DNA of 64,000 bases from Microlunatus panaciterrae. GTDB lineage: Bacteria > Actinomycetota > Actinomycetes > Propionibacteriales > Propionibacteriaceae. Each line of letters starts with the position of its first letter. Positions within the stretch are counted from its first letter, which is position 1. Below are positions 53,570-62,450 of the stretch, piece after piece. The position numbers were made by a program, and so were the translations under genes. Below the pieces are notes generated by a model. The model saw only the letters and a program-made list of their open reading frames with translations. It did not search any database and was not told where the DNA came from. The stretch is taken from positions 2,232,001 to 2,296,000 of the forward strand of contig NZ_JAFBCF010000001.1 of assembly GCF_016907535.1 (NCBI RefSeq), in the 5' to 3' direction.

Positions 53570-53957
53570 CGCGGTGGATGCCCATACGCTGGCGGACTTC
53601 TGGGCCGAAGCGCTGCACTATGAGCTCGAGGACAACACGGCCGTGATCGAACGCGTGGTCGCCGATGGTCGCGCCACCCTGGACGCGACCTTCGTGCGCC
53701 CCGACGGCATCCGGTCCTGGCGCGGTTTCGAGGCCATCCGCGGCGACGGCCGTCGCATCCTGTTCCACACCGTGCCGGAGCCCAAGACGGTCAAGAACCG
53801 GTGGCACATCGATCTGAACGTCGGCCACGAGCAGATGGCGGCCGAAGTGCAGCGGCTGATCGCGCTCGGAGCGAGCCAGCTGCGCGAGGTGCACGAGGAA
53901 GGCGGCCACTTTGTCGTGATGATCGACCCCGAGGACAACGAGTTCTGCGTGCAGTGA
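53538..53957 (+). CDS. VOC/glyoxalase-like domain protein
   Basis: A 139-residue protein with two beta-alpha-beta-beta-beta modules. WQLAVDAVDAHTLADFWAEALHY opens the first module; RWHIDLNVGHEQMAAEVQRLIALGA opens the second, which closes with VVMIDPEDNEFCV. His and Glu ligand positions of glyoxalase-like metal sites are present in the second module (RWHID, DPEDNEF). GAAGGAG precedes the ATG. Substrate unknown. Confidence 0.85.
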   Translation: MNPTNWQLAVDAVDAHTLADFWAEALHYELEDNTAVIERVVADGRATLDATFVRPDGIRSWRGFEAIRGDGRRILFHTVPEPKTVKNRWHIDLNVGHEQMAAEVQRLIALGASQLREVHEEGGHFVVMIDPEDNEFCVQ

Positions 53958-53970
53958 CTCCCTCACCCTC

Positions 53971-54146
53971 GCGCCCTGAGCCTGTCGAAGGCTCGGGTGC
54001 AAGAAAGGGACCACTCATCGGCCTCGGGCAGGAAGGCTCAGCCTTGTGGCGAGGCGGCATCCCCAGCGAGTGGTCGATTTCTTGCACGGCGCGGCCCTTC
54101 GACAGGCTCAGGGCACGGTGGCGCCCTTCGACAGGCTCAGGGCGCG
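53971..54146. repeat. inverted-repeat composite element containing three palindromic units
   Basis: The left arm GCCCTGAGCCTGTCGAAGG (about 53972-53990) leads into GTGCAAGAAAGGGACCACTC. The right part carries the complement of the same two blocks in reverse order (GAGTGGTCGATTTCTTGCAC near 54069-54088, then GCCCTTCGACAGGCTCAGGG at 54094-54113). One further copy follows at 54121-54146. The structure can fold back on itself and resembles a MITE-like element. It fills the interval between the VOC and menB genes. Confidence 0.75.
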
Positions 54147-54159
54147 TTAACTTTGGGCG

Positions 54160-55068
54160 GTGAGCAACTCGACCGAGACACCGTTCGATCCGCAGCTGTG
54201 GGCCCCGGTGCCCGGCTTCGACTTCACCGACATCAGCTACCACCGAGCGGTGGAGGCCCCGGTGGTCCGGATCGCGTTCAACCGCCCCGAGGTCCGCAAC
54301 GCCTTCCGCCCACACACCGTCGACGAGCTCTACCGGGCACTGGACCATGCGCGGATGTCCTCCGATGTGGGCTGTGTCCTGCTGACCGGCAACGGCCCTT
54401 CGCCCAAGGACGGCGGCTGGGCCTTCTGCAGCGGCGGCGACCAGCGGATCCGGGGTCGAGCCGGCTACCAGTACGCCGAGGGTGAGGACGCAGCCTCGGT
54501 CGACCCCGCCGCGCTCGGTCGGCTGCACATTCTGGAGGTGCAGCGGCTGATCAGGTTCATGCCCAAGGTGGTGATTGCACTGGTCAACGGCTGGGCGGCC
54601 GGCGGCGGGCACAGCCTTCACGTGGTCTGCGACCTGACCCTGGCCAGCGCCGAGCACGCCCGCTTCAAGCAGACCGACGCCGATGTGGGCAGCTTCGACG
54701 GCGGGTTCGGGTCGGCGTACCTCGCGCGCCAGGTCGGCCAGAAGTTCGCCCGGGAGATCTTCTTCCTCGGTGACGTCTACGACGCCGAGGCCGGGCACCG
54801 GATGGGCATGGTCAACGCTGTCGTGCCGCATGCGGACCTGGAGCTCACCGGTCTCGAGTGGGGCCGGAGGATCTGCGCCAAGAGCCCGACCGCGCAGCGC
54901 ATGCTGAAGTTCGCCTTCAACGCCATCGACGACGGCCTCATCGGCCAGCAGGTGTTCGCCGGGGAGACCACCAGGCTCGCCTACATGACGGACGAGGCGG
55001 TGGAGGGCCGGGACTCCTTCCTGGAGAAGCGGGCTCCCGACTGGTCGAAGTTCCCCTACTACTACTGA
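54160..55068 (+). CDS. menB: 1,4-dihydroxy-2-naphthoyl-CoA synthase
   Basis: A 302-residue crotonase-fold enzyme of menaquinone biosynthesis. It cyclises O-succinylbenzoyl-CoA. The CoA/oxyanion segment FCSGGDQRIRGRAGYQY is diagnostic for MenB. WAAGGGHSLHVVCDLTLAS, the TDADVGSFDGGFGSAYLAR active-site region and the C-terminal WSKFPYYY are also conserved. GTG start. It is convergent with upp, without other men genes in the window. Confidence 0.96.
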   Translation: MSNSTETPFDPQLWAPVPGFDFTDISYHRAVEAPVVRIAFNRPEVRNAFRPHTVDELYRALDHARMSSDVGCVLLTGNGPSPKDGGWAFCSGGDQRIRGRAGYQYAEGEDAASVDPAALGRLHILEVQRLIRFMPKVVIALVNGWAAGGGHSLHVVCDLTLASAEHARFKQTDADVGSFDGGFGSAYLARQVGQKFAREIFFLGDVYDAEAGHRMGMVNAVVPHADLELTGLEWGRRICAKSPTAQRMLKFAFNAIDDGLIGQQVFAGETTRLAYMTDEAVEGRDSFLEKRAPDWSKFPYYY

Positions 55069-55094
55069 ACGACAGACGGCGGTCCGAGCCGAGT

Positions 55095-55114
55095 GACTGT
55101 CCGTGCCGACAGTC
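55095..55114. terminator. hairpin between convergent menB and upp
   Basis: GACTGTC and GACAGTC form a perfect 7-bp stem around a six-base loop, between the two stop codons. No T-run follows on either strand, so its termination role is tentative. Confidence 0.4.
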
Positions 55115-55116
55115 GC

Positions 55117-55758
55117 CTAGCCCGCGACGCCGTAGAGCCGGTCACCGGCGTCGCCGAGGCCCGGCACGATGTAGCCGACCTCGTTGAGCCGCTCGTCGAC
55201 GGCGGCGACCACCAGCGTGCAGGGGACCGCCAGGTCCTCCAGCAGGTGGCGCAGCCGATCGATGCCTTCCGGTGCGGCCAGCAGACAGATGCAGGTGATG
55301 TGGTCGGCGCCGCGGTCGACCAGGAACTTGACCGCGGCGGCGAGTGTGCCGCCGGTGGCCAGCATCGGGTCCAGCACGTAGCACTGCCGCCCGGACAGGT
55401 CGTCGGGCAGCCGCTCCGCGTAGGTGGAGGCCTCCAGGGTGCGTTCGTTGCGGACCATCCCGACGAACCCCACCTCGGCCGTCGGGATCAGCCGGGTCAT
55501 GCCCTCGAGCATCCCCAGCCCGGCCCGCAGGATCGGCACGACCAACGGTCGCGGAGGCGACAGCTTGACGCCGGCGCAGCTGGCCACCGGTGTCTGCACC
55601 GTCTGGGGTGAGACCCGGACCTCGCGGGTGGCCTCGTACGCCAGCAGCGTCACCAGCTCCTCGGTCAGGCGCCGGAAGGTCGGTGAGTCCGTCCGTTGGT
55701 CGCGGAGCGTGGTCAGCTTGTGCGCGACGAGCGGGTGGTCGACGATGCGTAGTTCCAC
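55117..55758 (-). CDS. upp: uracil phosphoribosyltransferase
   Basis: A 213-residue type I phosphoribosyltransferase that makes UMP from uracil and [19 protein letters not shown] and the PRPP loop [15 protein letters not shown] (with the acidic-DPMLATG motif specific for Upp) are present, as is the C-terminal uracil-binding [13 protein letters not shown]. The GTG at 55758 starts at [10 protein letters not shown], the family's usual N-terminus. Upstream the minus strand has the near-tandem GGTGCATAAGGTGCATAG, of unknown meaning. Confidence 0.96.
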   Translation of the reverse strand: MELRIVDHPLVAHKLTTLRDQRTDSPTFRRLTEELVTLLAYEATREVRVSPQTVQTPVASCAGVKLSPPRPLVVPILRAGLGMLEGMTRLIPTAEVGFVGMVRNERTLEASTYAERLPDDLSGRQCYVLDPMLATGGTLAAAVKFLVDRGADHITCICLLAAPEGIDRLRHLLEDLAVPCTLVVAAVDERLNEVGYIVPGLGDAGDRLYGVAG

Positions 55759-55934
55759 GCTATGCACCTTATGCACCCGTCGGACGTCGTGCACCCCTCG
55801 AACCCGGTACGCCCCTTGAACCCAGTGCGCGATCGGGCAGACTTGGATATCCGTGTCGTACCTGGAGTCAAACTCTGACACCATAGGCAGGGCAGAGCGC
55901 GGCACGGTGGGCAGGGCAACGGAGGAAGAGGGTC

Positions 55935-56609
55935 ATGGCGGGATTCGACGACGACGAGTACGAGTCGTTCGATCTGGACGGTTCGACCGCGCGGAAGAAC
56001 CCGGCTGCGGCCGCAACCGATGACGAGGACACCGAAGACGAGGACCTCGAGGACGACGACAACGACGATGACGACGATGATGACGACGACGATGATGACG
56101 ACGACTTCGAAGATGATCTTGACGATGCCGCCGAGGACGAGATCGACTATGTGATCGCGGTCTACCGCGAGGACGGGCAAGTGGTCGCCCAGGCGCTGTC
56201 GAAGGACCTGGCCAACGATCTCGAAGAACTGGTCGTGCAGCTGCGGCGGCTGCCCGGAGACGCCGGTGCGATCGGCTTGGTCAGCCTGGTCGAGGAGGTC
56301 TTCGTGATCGTCCGGGTGCGTGGCCGCCACGTGCAGGTGCTGCTGTCCGATGGCGCTGCCGCTGCCGACTGGCCGATTGCCCACGACGTCGCCGACTTCC
56401 TCGGGGCTGAGATCCCGGACACTGAGGACGACACCGAGCCGATGGGTGACCTGGGGATCTTCAGCGACCTCGGGGTCAGCGACTTCGACATGACCGCCAC
56501 CTGCGAGAACCTCGACCTCGGCAGCGACCAGATGCTGTCCGAGCTGGCCGACAAGATCAATGTCGGGCCGCAGTTCCGCCGGGTCGCCGAAGCGGCTTTC
56601 CGGTCCTGA
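55935..56609 (+). CDS. TadA-associated acidic protein
   Basis: A 224-residue protein found next to tadA in actinobacteria (tRNA adenosine deaminase-associated protein). The first ~70 residues are extremely acidic, with an almost unbroken Asp run around residues 41-56. The DNA there is a (GAC/GAT)n tract. The remaining region has DEIDYVIAVYREDGQVVAQAL and a conserved globular part ending NVGPQFRRVAEAAF. It ends six bases before tadA. Function not established. Confidence 0.85.
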   Translation: MAGFDDDEYESFDLDGSTARKNPAAAATDDEDTEDEDLEDDDNDDDDDDDDDDDDDDFEDDLDDAAEDEIDYVIAVYREDGQVVAQALSKDLANDLEELVVQLRRLPGDAGAIGLVSLVEEVFVIVRVRGRHVQVLLSDGAAAADWPIAHDVADFLGAEIPDTEDDTEPMGDLGIFSDLGVSDFDMTATCENLDLGSDQMLSELADKINVGPQFRRVAEAAFRS

Positions 56610-56615
56610 CCGCCG

Positions 56616-57092
56616 GTGGCCAACCAGTGGTCGCCCCCCATGCAGCTGGCCCTCGAGCAGGCGCGGCTGGCCGAGTCGCACGGTGACGTCCCCATCGGAG
56701 CGGTACTGCTCGACCCAGCCGGGGCGGTGGTGGCGGCTGCCGGCAACGAGCGCGAGCTGACCGGTGACCCGACCGCGCACGCCGAGATCCTCGCGCTCCG
56801 CCGCGCCGCTGCTGTCACCGGCAGCTGGCGGCTGGACGACCACACCCTCGTCGTCACCCTCGAACCGTGCACCATGTGCGCCGGCGCGCTCGTGCTGGCC
56901 CGGGTGGGGACGCTCGTGTTCGGTGCCTACGACCCGAAGGCCGGTGCGGTGGCCTCGCTCTGGGACGTGGTCCGGGACCCGAGGTTGAACCACCGGGTCA
57001 CCGTTGTGGGAGGCATCGAGGAGGAGGCCTGCGGCGCCGTGCTGCGCCGGTTCTTCGGCGCTCGCCGTGACGGCGGCCCCGCAGGGCTCTGA
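56616..57092 (+). CDS. tadA: tRNA-specific adenosine deaminase
   Basis: A 158-residue zinc deaminase that converts the wobble adenosine of tRNA-Arg(ACG) to inosine; such a tRNA-Arg(ACG) is encoded in this window. The zinc ligands are in TAHAEIL (His, with catalytic Glu) and EPCTMCAGAL (two Cys). GTG start, six bases after its acidic partner, so the two are co-transcribed. Following it is a tRNA-Ser gene. Confidence 0.94.
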   Translation: MANQWSPPMQLALEQARLAESHGDVPIGAVLLDPAGAVVAAAGNERELTGDPTAHAEILALRRAAAVTGSWRLDDHTLVVTLEPCTMCAGALVLARVGTLVFGAYDPKAGAVASLWDVVRDPRLNHRVTVVGGIEEEACGAVLRRFFGARRDGGPAGL

Positions 57093-57140
57093 GTCGGCTC
57101 GATTGGCCCCAGCCGCGACAGTTCGGGTAATCTCTCCCGC

Positions 57141-57225
57141 GGTGGCGTGTCTGAGCGGCCTAAAGAGCGCGCCTCGAAAGCGCGTGAGGGTAAAACCTCC
57201 GAGGGTTCAAATCCCTCCGCCACCG
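57141..57225 (+). tRNA. tRNA-Ser (CGA)
   Basis: Class II tRNA of 85 nt. Acceptor GGTGGCG/CGCCACC, anticodon stem CGCGC/GCGCG with loop CTCGAAA (anticodon CGA), a long variable arm TGAGGGTAAAACCTCC, and T arm GAGGG-TTCAAAT-CCCTC. The discriminator base is G; CCA is not encoded (GCA follows). Confidence 0.97.
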
Positions 57226-57259
57226 CAGTGCCGAGCTCCCGGTAGGGGCCCACGGCCAC

Positions 57260-57293
57260 ACCAGGTCCGCCTGATCGCTCAGGCGGACCTGGT
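57260..57293 (+). terminator. strong hairpin downstream of tRNA-Ser
   Basis: A perfect 15-bp stem, ACCAGGTCCGCCTGA with its complement, closes on the tetraloop TCGC. It lies 34 bases after the tRNA. Only a short GATTTCC follows, so the stem strength must do most of the work. Confidence 0.7.
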
Positions 57294-57393
57294 GATTTCC
57301 GCCCTCGGACGCCTGCCCCGTTCCCGGCCGTCTGTGAAAAACTAGGCCCGACACCGCTCAAACGCATGCCCTCGGGTGGCGGGAAGTAGGCAG

Positions 57394-58893
57394 ATGATCA
57401 ATCTCGACGGCATTCTCCTGGTGGGTGCCGTCGTCATGATCGCCGCCATCGTCGCCGCCCGGATCGGCGCCCGGATCGGGCTTCCCTCGCTGCTGCTGTT
57501 CCTCGGTCTCGGCATGGCGCTCGGTGACTCAGGCTTCGGATTCGCCTTCAATGACGCGGATGTCGCCCGCGCGCTCGGCTTCGGTGCGCTGGTGTTGATC
57601 TTGGCCGAGGGGGGGCTGACGACCCGGTGGAAGGACATCAGGCCGTCGGTCGGCATCGCCGGCGCACTGGCCACGGTCGGCATCGGGATCAGCGTGGGAC
57701 TGATGACCCTGTTCTGTCATTACGTCCTCGGCCTGGACCTGTGGCTCTCGGTGCTGCTTGGCGCGGTGACGTCGCCGACCGACGCTGCGGCCGTGTTCTC
57801 TGTGCTGCGCAACGTCGGGTTGCCCCACCGGGTGCGCGGGGCGCTGGAGGCCGAGTCCGGGCTGAACGATGCGCCGACGGTCCTGCTGGTCGTGCTGGCG
57901 AGCTCGGCGGCCCTCGGTGAGCCGACCAAGGGCGGCGTCGGCGGCTTGATCGGCCTGATCGCTCTCGAGCTCACCCTCGGCCTGCTGATCGGCGTCGCCC
58001 TCGGCTGGATCGGGGTGGTCATCCTGCGCTCGGTGGCACTGCCTTCCTCCGGGCTCTACCCGCTCGCTGCGCTCGTCTGGACCGTCTTCTCCTACGCGAT
58101 CGCCGCCACGCTGCACACCAGCGGCTTCGCTGCCGTCTACGTCTGCGCTCTGATGCTGGGTAATGCCCAGCTGCCCCACCGGGGCGCCACCCGGTCGTTC
58201 GTCGAAGGGATCGGCTGGATCGCCCAGATCGGCCTGTTCGTCATGCTGGGGATGCTGGCGACCCCCGACCGGCTGACCTGGAAGGTGGCCCTGACCGCGC
58301 TGGCGGCGGGGGCCTTCCTGACCGTGGTTGCCCGCCCGGTGTCGGTGTTGAGCACGGCCAGTTGGTTCAAGGTGCCGTGGCGGCACCAGGTCTTCCTGTC
58401 CTGGGGAGGCCTGCGCGGCGCAGTGCCGATCGTCGTCGCCACCATCCCGCTGTCGGTCAACGTTCCGGGTGCGACGGCGCTCTTCGACGTGGTGCTCGTG
58501 TTCGTCATCGTGTTCACCGTCCTGCAGGCGCCCACGCTGCCATTGGCTGCTCGGTTGCTCGGCCTGTCCAAGGGTGAGGACACCGCCGAGCTGGACGTGG
58601 AGGTGGCGCCGTTGGAACGCATCTCGGCCGAGCTGCTGCAGGTGCGTGTGCCGTCGGGGTCGCGGCTCAGCGGTCTCGAGATCGGAGAGCTGAGGCTGCC
58701 GAAGAACACACTGGTGTCGTTGATCATCCGCGAAGGCAATCCCTCCGTACCGGGCCATCAGGACCGGATCAAGGCCGGCGACGAGCTGCTGATCGTGACT
58801 CCGTCCGACATCAGAGCCGATACCGAGGACCGTATCCGGGCGCTCAGCAAGGGTGGCCGGCTGGCGAAATGGCGGGGCCAGCGGGGCGACTGA
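57394..58893 (+). CDS. potassium/proton antiporter, CPA1 family with TrkA_C domain
   Basis: A 499-residue protein. Twelve or so helices form a CPA1/NhaP2-type exchanger. TSPTDAAAVFSVLRN and EALEAESGLNDAPTVLLVV supply the conserved ion-binding Asp residues. WGGLRGAVPIVVA is the late GLRGAVP motif. The last ~90 residues, with LQVRVPSGSRLSGLEIGELRLPKNTLVSLIIREG, form a TrkA_C ligand-binding domain. This layout matches K+/H+ antiporters of the CvrA/YcgO group. The ATG at 57394 or a GTG 6 codons earlier may be used. Confidence 0.9.
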   Translation: MINLDGILLVGAVVMIAAIVAARIGARIGLPSLLLFLGLGMALGDSGFGFAFNDADVARALGFGALVLILAEGGLTTRWKDIRPSVGIAGALATVGIGISVGLMTLFCHYVLGLDLWLSVLLGAVTSPTDAAAVFSVLRNVGLPHRVRGALEAESGLNDAPTVLLVVLASSAALGEPTKGGVGGLIGLIALELTLGLLIGVALGWIGVVILRSVALPSSGLYPLAALVWTVFSYAIAATLHTSGFAAVYVCALMLGNAQLPHRGATRSFVEGIGWIAQIGLFVMLGMLATPDRLTWKVALTALAAGAFLTVVARPVSVLSTASWFKVPWRHQVFLSWGGLRGAVPIVVATIPLSVNVPGATALFDVVLVFVIVFTVLQAPTLPLAARLLGLSKGEDTAELDVEVAPLERISAELLQVRVPSGSRLSGLEIGELRLPKNTLVSLIIREGNPSVPGHQDRIKAGDELLIVTPSDIRADTEDRIRALSKGGRLAKWRGQRGD

Positions 58894-58914
58894 GCCTCAG
58901 CTCCAGCTGATCGC

Positions 58915-59442
58915 TCAGCCACCCACCGCGGGCGACGGGCTCTTGCTCGCGGGCAGACAGACGGTCTGGCTCTTCACCGCGATGCTCGTCTTCGCCTTGC
59001 TGTTGAACCCGGCGTACTTGTTGCCGACCAGGACGTCGACGGTGTGGTCGGCGCGCTTGTCAGCCTTGACACTGGCTGACTTAAAGAAGCTCTTCACCAA
59101 CAGCACCTCTGGGTTCTTCGCGTTGGCCCCGATGATCACTGTCTTGGACACCGCCTGCTCGGTGTTCGACACCTTGGCGACCTTGAACTCCTTGGCCCGC
59201 ATGGCTCGCGCGATGTCCCCGGCCAGTCCACGCTTGTTGCCACCGTTGAAGATGTTCACCGTCACCTGGCTGGACCGGAGCCGGCCCTTGTCCACCGACG
59301 TGTTGACGCAGGGCTTCGCCGCCGGTGGCGGGGTGGGTGCGATCACGTTCTGCCAACCCCACCAGGCTCCGTAACAGAGCACCGCCAGCAGAGCGAGCAA
59401 CGTCAGCGGTGTCCGGACGATCCGAAAGACACGACCTATCAC
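58915..59442 (-). CDS. LytR C-terminal domain protein, membrane-anchored
   Basis: A 175-residue protein: an N-terminal helix (residues 12-32) and a single extracytoplasmic LytR_C domain. That domain is seen as SQVTVNIFNGGNKRGLAGDIARAM and VIIGANAKNPEVLLVKSFF. No LytR-Cps2A-Psr catalytic domain is present. Stand-alone LytR_C proteins are common in actinobacteria near this region. The role in the cell wall is inferred. Confidence 0.85.
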   Translation of the reverse strand: MIGRVFRIVRTPLTLLALLAVLCYGAWWGWQNVIAPTPPPAAKPCVNTSVDKGRLRSSQVTVNIFNGGNKRGLAGDIARAMRAKEFKVAKVSNTEQAVSKTVIIGANAKNPEVLLVKSFFKSASVKADKRADHTVDVLVGNKYAGFNSKAKTSIAVKSQTVCLPASKSPSPAVGG

Positions 59443-59494
59443 CGACCGACCCTCCCTTGGGTGTACCGAATCGGTAGCCTACCCGGCCGCATGC

Positions 59495-59788
59495 TTACTT
59501 GAGATCAAGCACGCGGGCGTGCATGGTCTGGCGCTGCTGCAGGGCCGCGCGGAGGGCCCGATGCAGGCCGTCCTCCAGATACAGCTCACCGCGCCACGAG
59601 ACCACGTGGGCGAAAAGGTCGCCATAGAAGGTGGAGTCCTCCTCCAGCAGGGCCTCGAGGTCCAGCGTCCGTTTGGTGGTGACGAGCTGGTCCAAACGCA
59701 CCTGGTGGGGCGCAATGGCAGCCCACTGCTTCTGCACGTAGCCATGGTCTGGGTACGGGCGTACGTCACCAACGCGCTTGAAAATCAC
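59495..59788 (-). CDS. conserved actinobacterial 97-residue protein
   Basis: A small soluble protein starting MIFKRVGDVRPYPDHG, then VRLDQLVTTKRTLDLEALLEEDSTFYGDLFAHVV and ending LYLEDGLHRALRAALQQRQTMHARVL. This is a widely conserved actinobacterial family, often labelled VapB-like, without proven function. The start is GTG. It lies upstream of the LytR_C gene on the same strand, probably in one operon. No toxin partner is nearby, which argues against a toxin-antitoxin pair. Confidence 0.8.
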   Translation of the reverse strand: MIFKRVGDVRPYPDHGYVQKQWAAIAPHQVRLDQLVTTKRTLDLEALLEEDSTFYGDLFAHVVSWRGELYLEDGLHRALRAALQQRQTMHARVLDLK

Positions 59789-59895
59789 TGTGTCACTCTA
59801 GTCAACGTTGCCGCTCATCTGTGAACACGGCCACGTTACGATTTGAACGCGGGTCGGGGTTCACTGCACAGCGGCGATATGCAACGCTGGCCGCC

Positions 59896-61497
59896 ATGAC
59901 GGATGAAGCGGTCGGCGCAGAGGGCAGGGCCGCCGAGGTTCAGAGCATTGCCGACGGCTACACCTTCGACGAGCCGGCGATCGAGCTGGGCGTACTGATG
60001 GAGGATGACGCATCCGTGCCGACGGCCAAGATCCGGATCCCGCTGGCGATGCTCAACCGGCACGGCCTGGTGGCGGGTGCCACCGGCACCGGCAAGACCA
60101 AAACGCTGCAGCTGATGGCCGAGCAGATCTCCGCCGCTGGGGTGCCGGTCTTCGCAGCCGACATCAAGGGTGACCTGTCCGGCATCGCCTCGCCCGGCCA
60201 GCCGAATGAGAAGCTGCTGGCGCGGACCCAGAAGATCGGCCAGGACTGGCAGCCGACGGCGTGTCCGACCGAGTTCTTCGCCCTTGGCGGGCAGGGCCTG
60301 GGGATCCCGCTGCGCGCCACCATGAGCTCGTTCGGACCGGTGCTGCTGTCCAAGGTGCTGGGCCTCAACGACGTCCAGGAGTCGTCGCTCGGCCTGGTGT
60401 TCCACTATGCCGACCTGCAGGGCCTGCCGCTGCTGGACCTGGCCGATCTGCAGGCCGTGCTGCAGCATCTGACCAGTGACGAGGGCAAGGCGGAACTCAA
60501 GGGCATCGGCGGCCTGTCCGCAGCGACGGTCGGGGTGATCCTGAGGTCGCTGATCACATTCTCCGACCAGGGCGCGGAGGCCTTCTTCGGCGAGCCGGAG
60601 TTCGACACCGCTGACTTCCTCCGGGTCACCAGGGACGGGCGCGGAGTGGTGTCGCTGCTCGAGCTGCCCAACCTGCAGGACCGGCCGGCCGTGTTCTCCA
60701 CCTTCCTGATGTGGCTGCTCGCCGACCTGTTCCACGACCTGCCCGAGGTCGGCGACATCGACAAGCCGAAACTGGTCTTCTTCTTCGACGAAGCGCATCT
60801 GCTGTTCAAGGACGCCTCCAAGGCCTTCCTCGACGCCATCGCCCAGACCGTGAGGCTGATCAGGTCCAAGGGGGTGGGTGTCTTCTTCGTCACCCAGACG
60901 CCCAAGGATGTTCCGGACGACGTGCTGGCGCAGCTCGGGTCGCGAGTCCAGCACCAGTTGCGGGCGCACACCCCGAACGACGCCAAGGCGCTCCGGCAGA
61001 CTGTGGCGACGTTCCCCCACTCGCACTACGACCTGGCCGAGACGCTGCAACAGCTGGGGATCGGCGAGGCGATCGTCACCGTGATGGACCCGGACGGCGC
61101 TCCGACACCGGTGGCCTGGACGCGGATGCGTGCGCCCCAGTCGCTGATGGCGCCGACACCCGAGGACCAGCTCCGCACCGGCATCGCCGTCTCGGCCCTG
61201 ATGGCCCGCTACGGCCAGCCGATCGACCGTCAGTCTGCCCGCGAGATGCTGGCAGCCAGGCTCGAAGCCGGGGCCCGGGCGGCCGAGGCGGAGGCCGAGG
61301 CCGACGAACGGGCCCGACAGGACCGAGAGCCGTCGGCGCCGAGGTCGCAACAGCGAAGCCCGAGGACGACGCGCAGCAGACCGCAGAAGGGGATCGTCGA
61401 GGAGGTCGTCGGGTCGACTGCCTTCCGGCAGCTGGCGCGTACGGCGACCCGGGAGATCTTCCGGGGACTGTTCGGCACCGCCCGGCGTCGGCGCTGA
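59896..61497 (+). CDS. HerA-like ATPase (DUF853 family)
   Basis: A 533-residue HerA/VirB4-like P-loop ATPase. Walker A VAGATGTGKTKTLQLM is at about residues 57-72 and Walker B is KLVFFFDEAHLLF. The segments ADIKGDLSGIASPG and FVTQTPKDVPDDVLAQLGSRVQHQLRAHTP are typical of DUF853. The C-terminus is a charged coiled region rich in Ala/Glu/Arg. No NurA nuclease gene is adjacent. The ATG at 59896 is chosen over upstream codons for the conventional TDEAV start. It probably forms a hexameric DNA translocase; the function is unproven. Confidence 0.88.
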   Translation: MTDEAVGAEGRAAEVQSIADGYTFDEPAIELGVLMEDDASVPTAKIRIPLAMLNRHGLVAGATGTGKTKTLQLMAEQISAAGVPVFAADIKGDLSGIASPGQPNEKLLARTQKIGQDWQPTACPTEFFALGGQGLGIPLRATMSSFGPVLLSKVLGLNDVQESSLGLVFHYADLQGLPLLDLADLQAVLQHLTSDEGKAELKGIGGLSAATVGVILRSLITFSDQGAEAFFGEPEFDTADFLRVTRDGRGVVSLLELPNLQDRPAVFSTFLMWLLADLFHDLPEVGDIDKPKLVFFFDEAHLLFKDASKAFLDAIAQTVRLIRSKGVGVFFVTQTPKDVPDDVLAQLGSRVQHQLRAHTPNDAKALRQTVATFPHSHYDLAETLQQLGIGEAIVTVMDPDGAPTPVAWTRMRAPQSLMAPTPEDQLRTGIAVSALMARYGQPIDRQSAREMLAARLEAGARAAEAEAEADERARQDREPSAPRSQQRSPRTTRSRPQKGIVEEVVGSTAFRQLARTATREIFRGLFGTARRRR

Positions 61498-61552
61498 CCT
61501 CGGTGGTCCACCGCAGCAGCTGATCAAGACGAGCAGGAACGAGGAGAGACTG

Positions 61553-62419
61553 ATGGAGAGAGTGTTGGTGACCGGTGGTTGCGGTCGGCTCGGCCGGGCG
61601 GTGGTGGCCGAGCTGGTGGCTGCGGACTATCCGGTCACGGTGGTGGATCGCGTGCCGCGGCCGGACTGGCTTCCGGACAGCATCCCGCAGATCCAGCTGG
61701 ACAGTCGCGATGTCGGGCAGGTGGCCGGCGCCCTGCGCGGCTGTGACGCCGTGATCAACCTCGGTGCGATCCCGCGGCCCTGGTTGCACCCGGACGAGGT
61801 GGTCTTCACCAACAACACCTCCGCCACCTTCGCGGTGCTGCAGGCGGCCGCGCTGCTGGGGATCAAGCGGGTGGCGCATGCCTCCAGCGCCTCCGCCTAC
61901 GGCACGCCGTACTCGCCGCAGCACAGCCACGCCCGCTACGTGCCGGTGGACGAGGACCATCCGCTGGTCAACTCCGACCCGTACGGACTGTCCAAGGAGG
62001 TGGACGAGCGGACTGCGGAGATGTTCTGTCGGCGTGAGGGCATGTCGATCGCGTGTCTGCGGTTCCACTGGGTGTCCGAGCGGGAGGAGCAGCTCGCCGC
62101 GGCCGAACGCTGCCGGACCAGCCCGGACCTTGATCATGAGCTGCGCAACCTGTGGTCCTACATCGACATCCGTGACGCTGCCCGAGCCTGCCGGCTGGCC
62201 ATTGAAGCAGCGAAGGAGAAGCCGTACGGTTTCGCACCGCTGAACATCGTTGCAGCCGACACCCTGTCCGAGGTGCCGACCGAGGAACTGATCCGCCGGC
62301 ATGCGCCGGACATCGAGATCAGGTCAGCCCTGCCCGGTCACCGTGGCAACTTCGCCATCGACCGGGCCGAGAAGATCATCGGCTGGCGCCCGTTGCACTC
62401 GTGGCGTGACCCTGAGTGA
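61553..62419 (+). CDS. NAD(P)-dependent epimerase/dehydratase (extended SDR)
   Basis: A 288-residue extended SDR. TGGCGRLGRAVV is the cofactor motif, with AHASSASAYG and YGLSK as the Ser-Tyr-Lys active site, and RNLWSYIDIRDAARAC as the late conserved block. The C-terminal WRPLHSWRDPE matches the WTPSYSWRDQ end of the paralogue at 10068, which suggests the same subfamily. GAGGAGAG precedes the ATG. The substrate is unknown. Confidence 0.88.
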   Translation: MERVLVTGGCGRLGRAVVAELVAADYPVTVVDRVPRPDWLPDSIPQIQLDSRDVGQVAGALRGCDAVINLGAIPRPWLHPDEVVFTNNTSATFAVLQAAALLGIKRVAHASSASAYGTPYSPQHSHARYVPVDEDHPLVNSDPYGLSKEVDERTAEMFCRREGMSIACLRFHWVSEREEQLAAAERCRTSPDLDHELRNLWSYIDIRDAARACRLAIEAAKEKPYGFAPLNIVAADTLSEVPTEELIRRHAPDIEIRSALPGHRGNFAIDRAEKIIGWRPLHSWRDPE

Positions 62420-62450
62420 GCCAGCCGGCCTGCGCACCGGCCGCTGAGAC

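Noticed and set aside
59495-59788. Antitoxin half of a toxin-antitoxin pair
   Set aside because: No toxin gene lies on either side; the neighbours are LytR_C and HerA-like genes, and the protein is broadly conserved in actinobacteria.
59896-61497. HerA-NurA defence or repair system
   Set aside because: Only the DUF853 ATPase is present; no nuclease or other defence gene flanks it.
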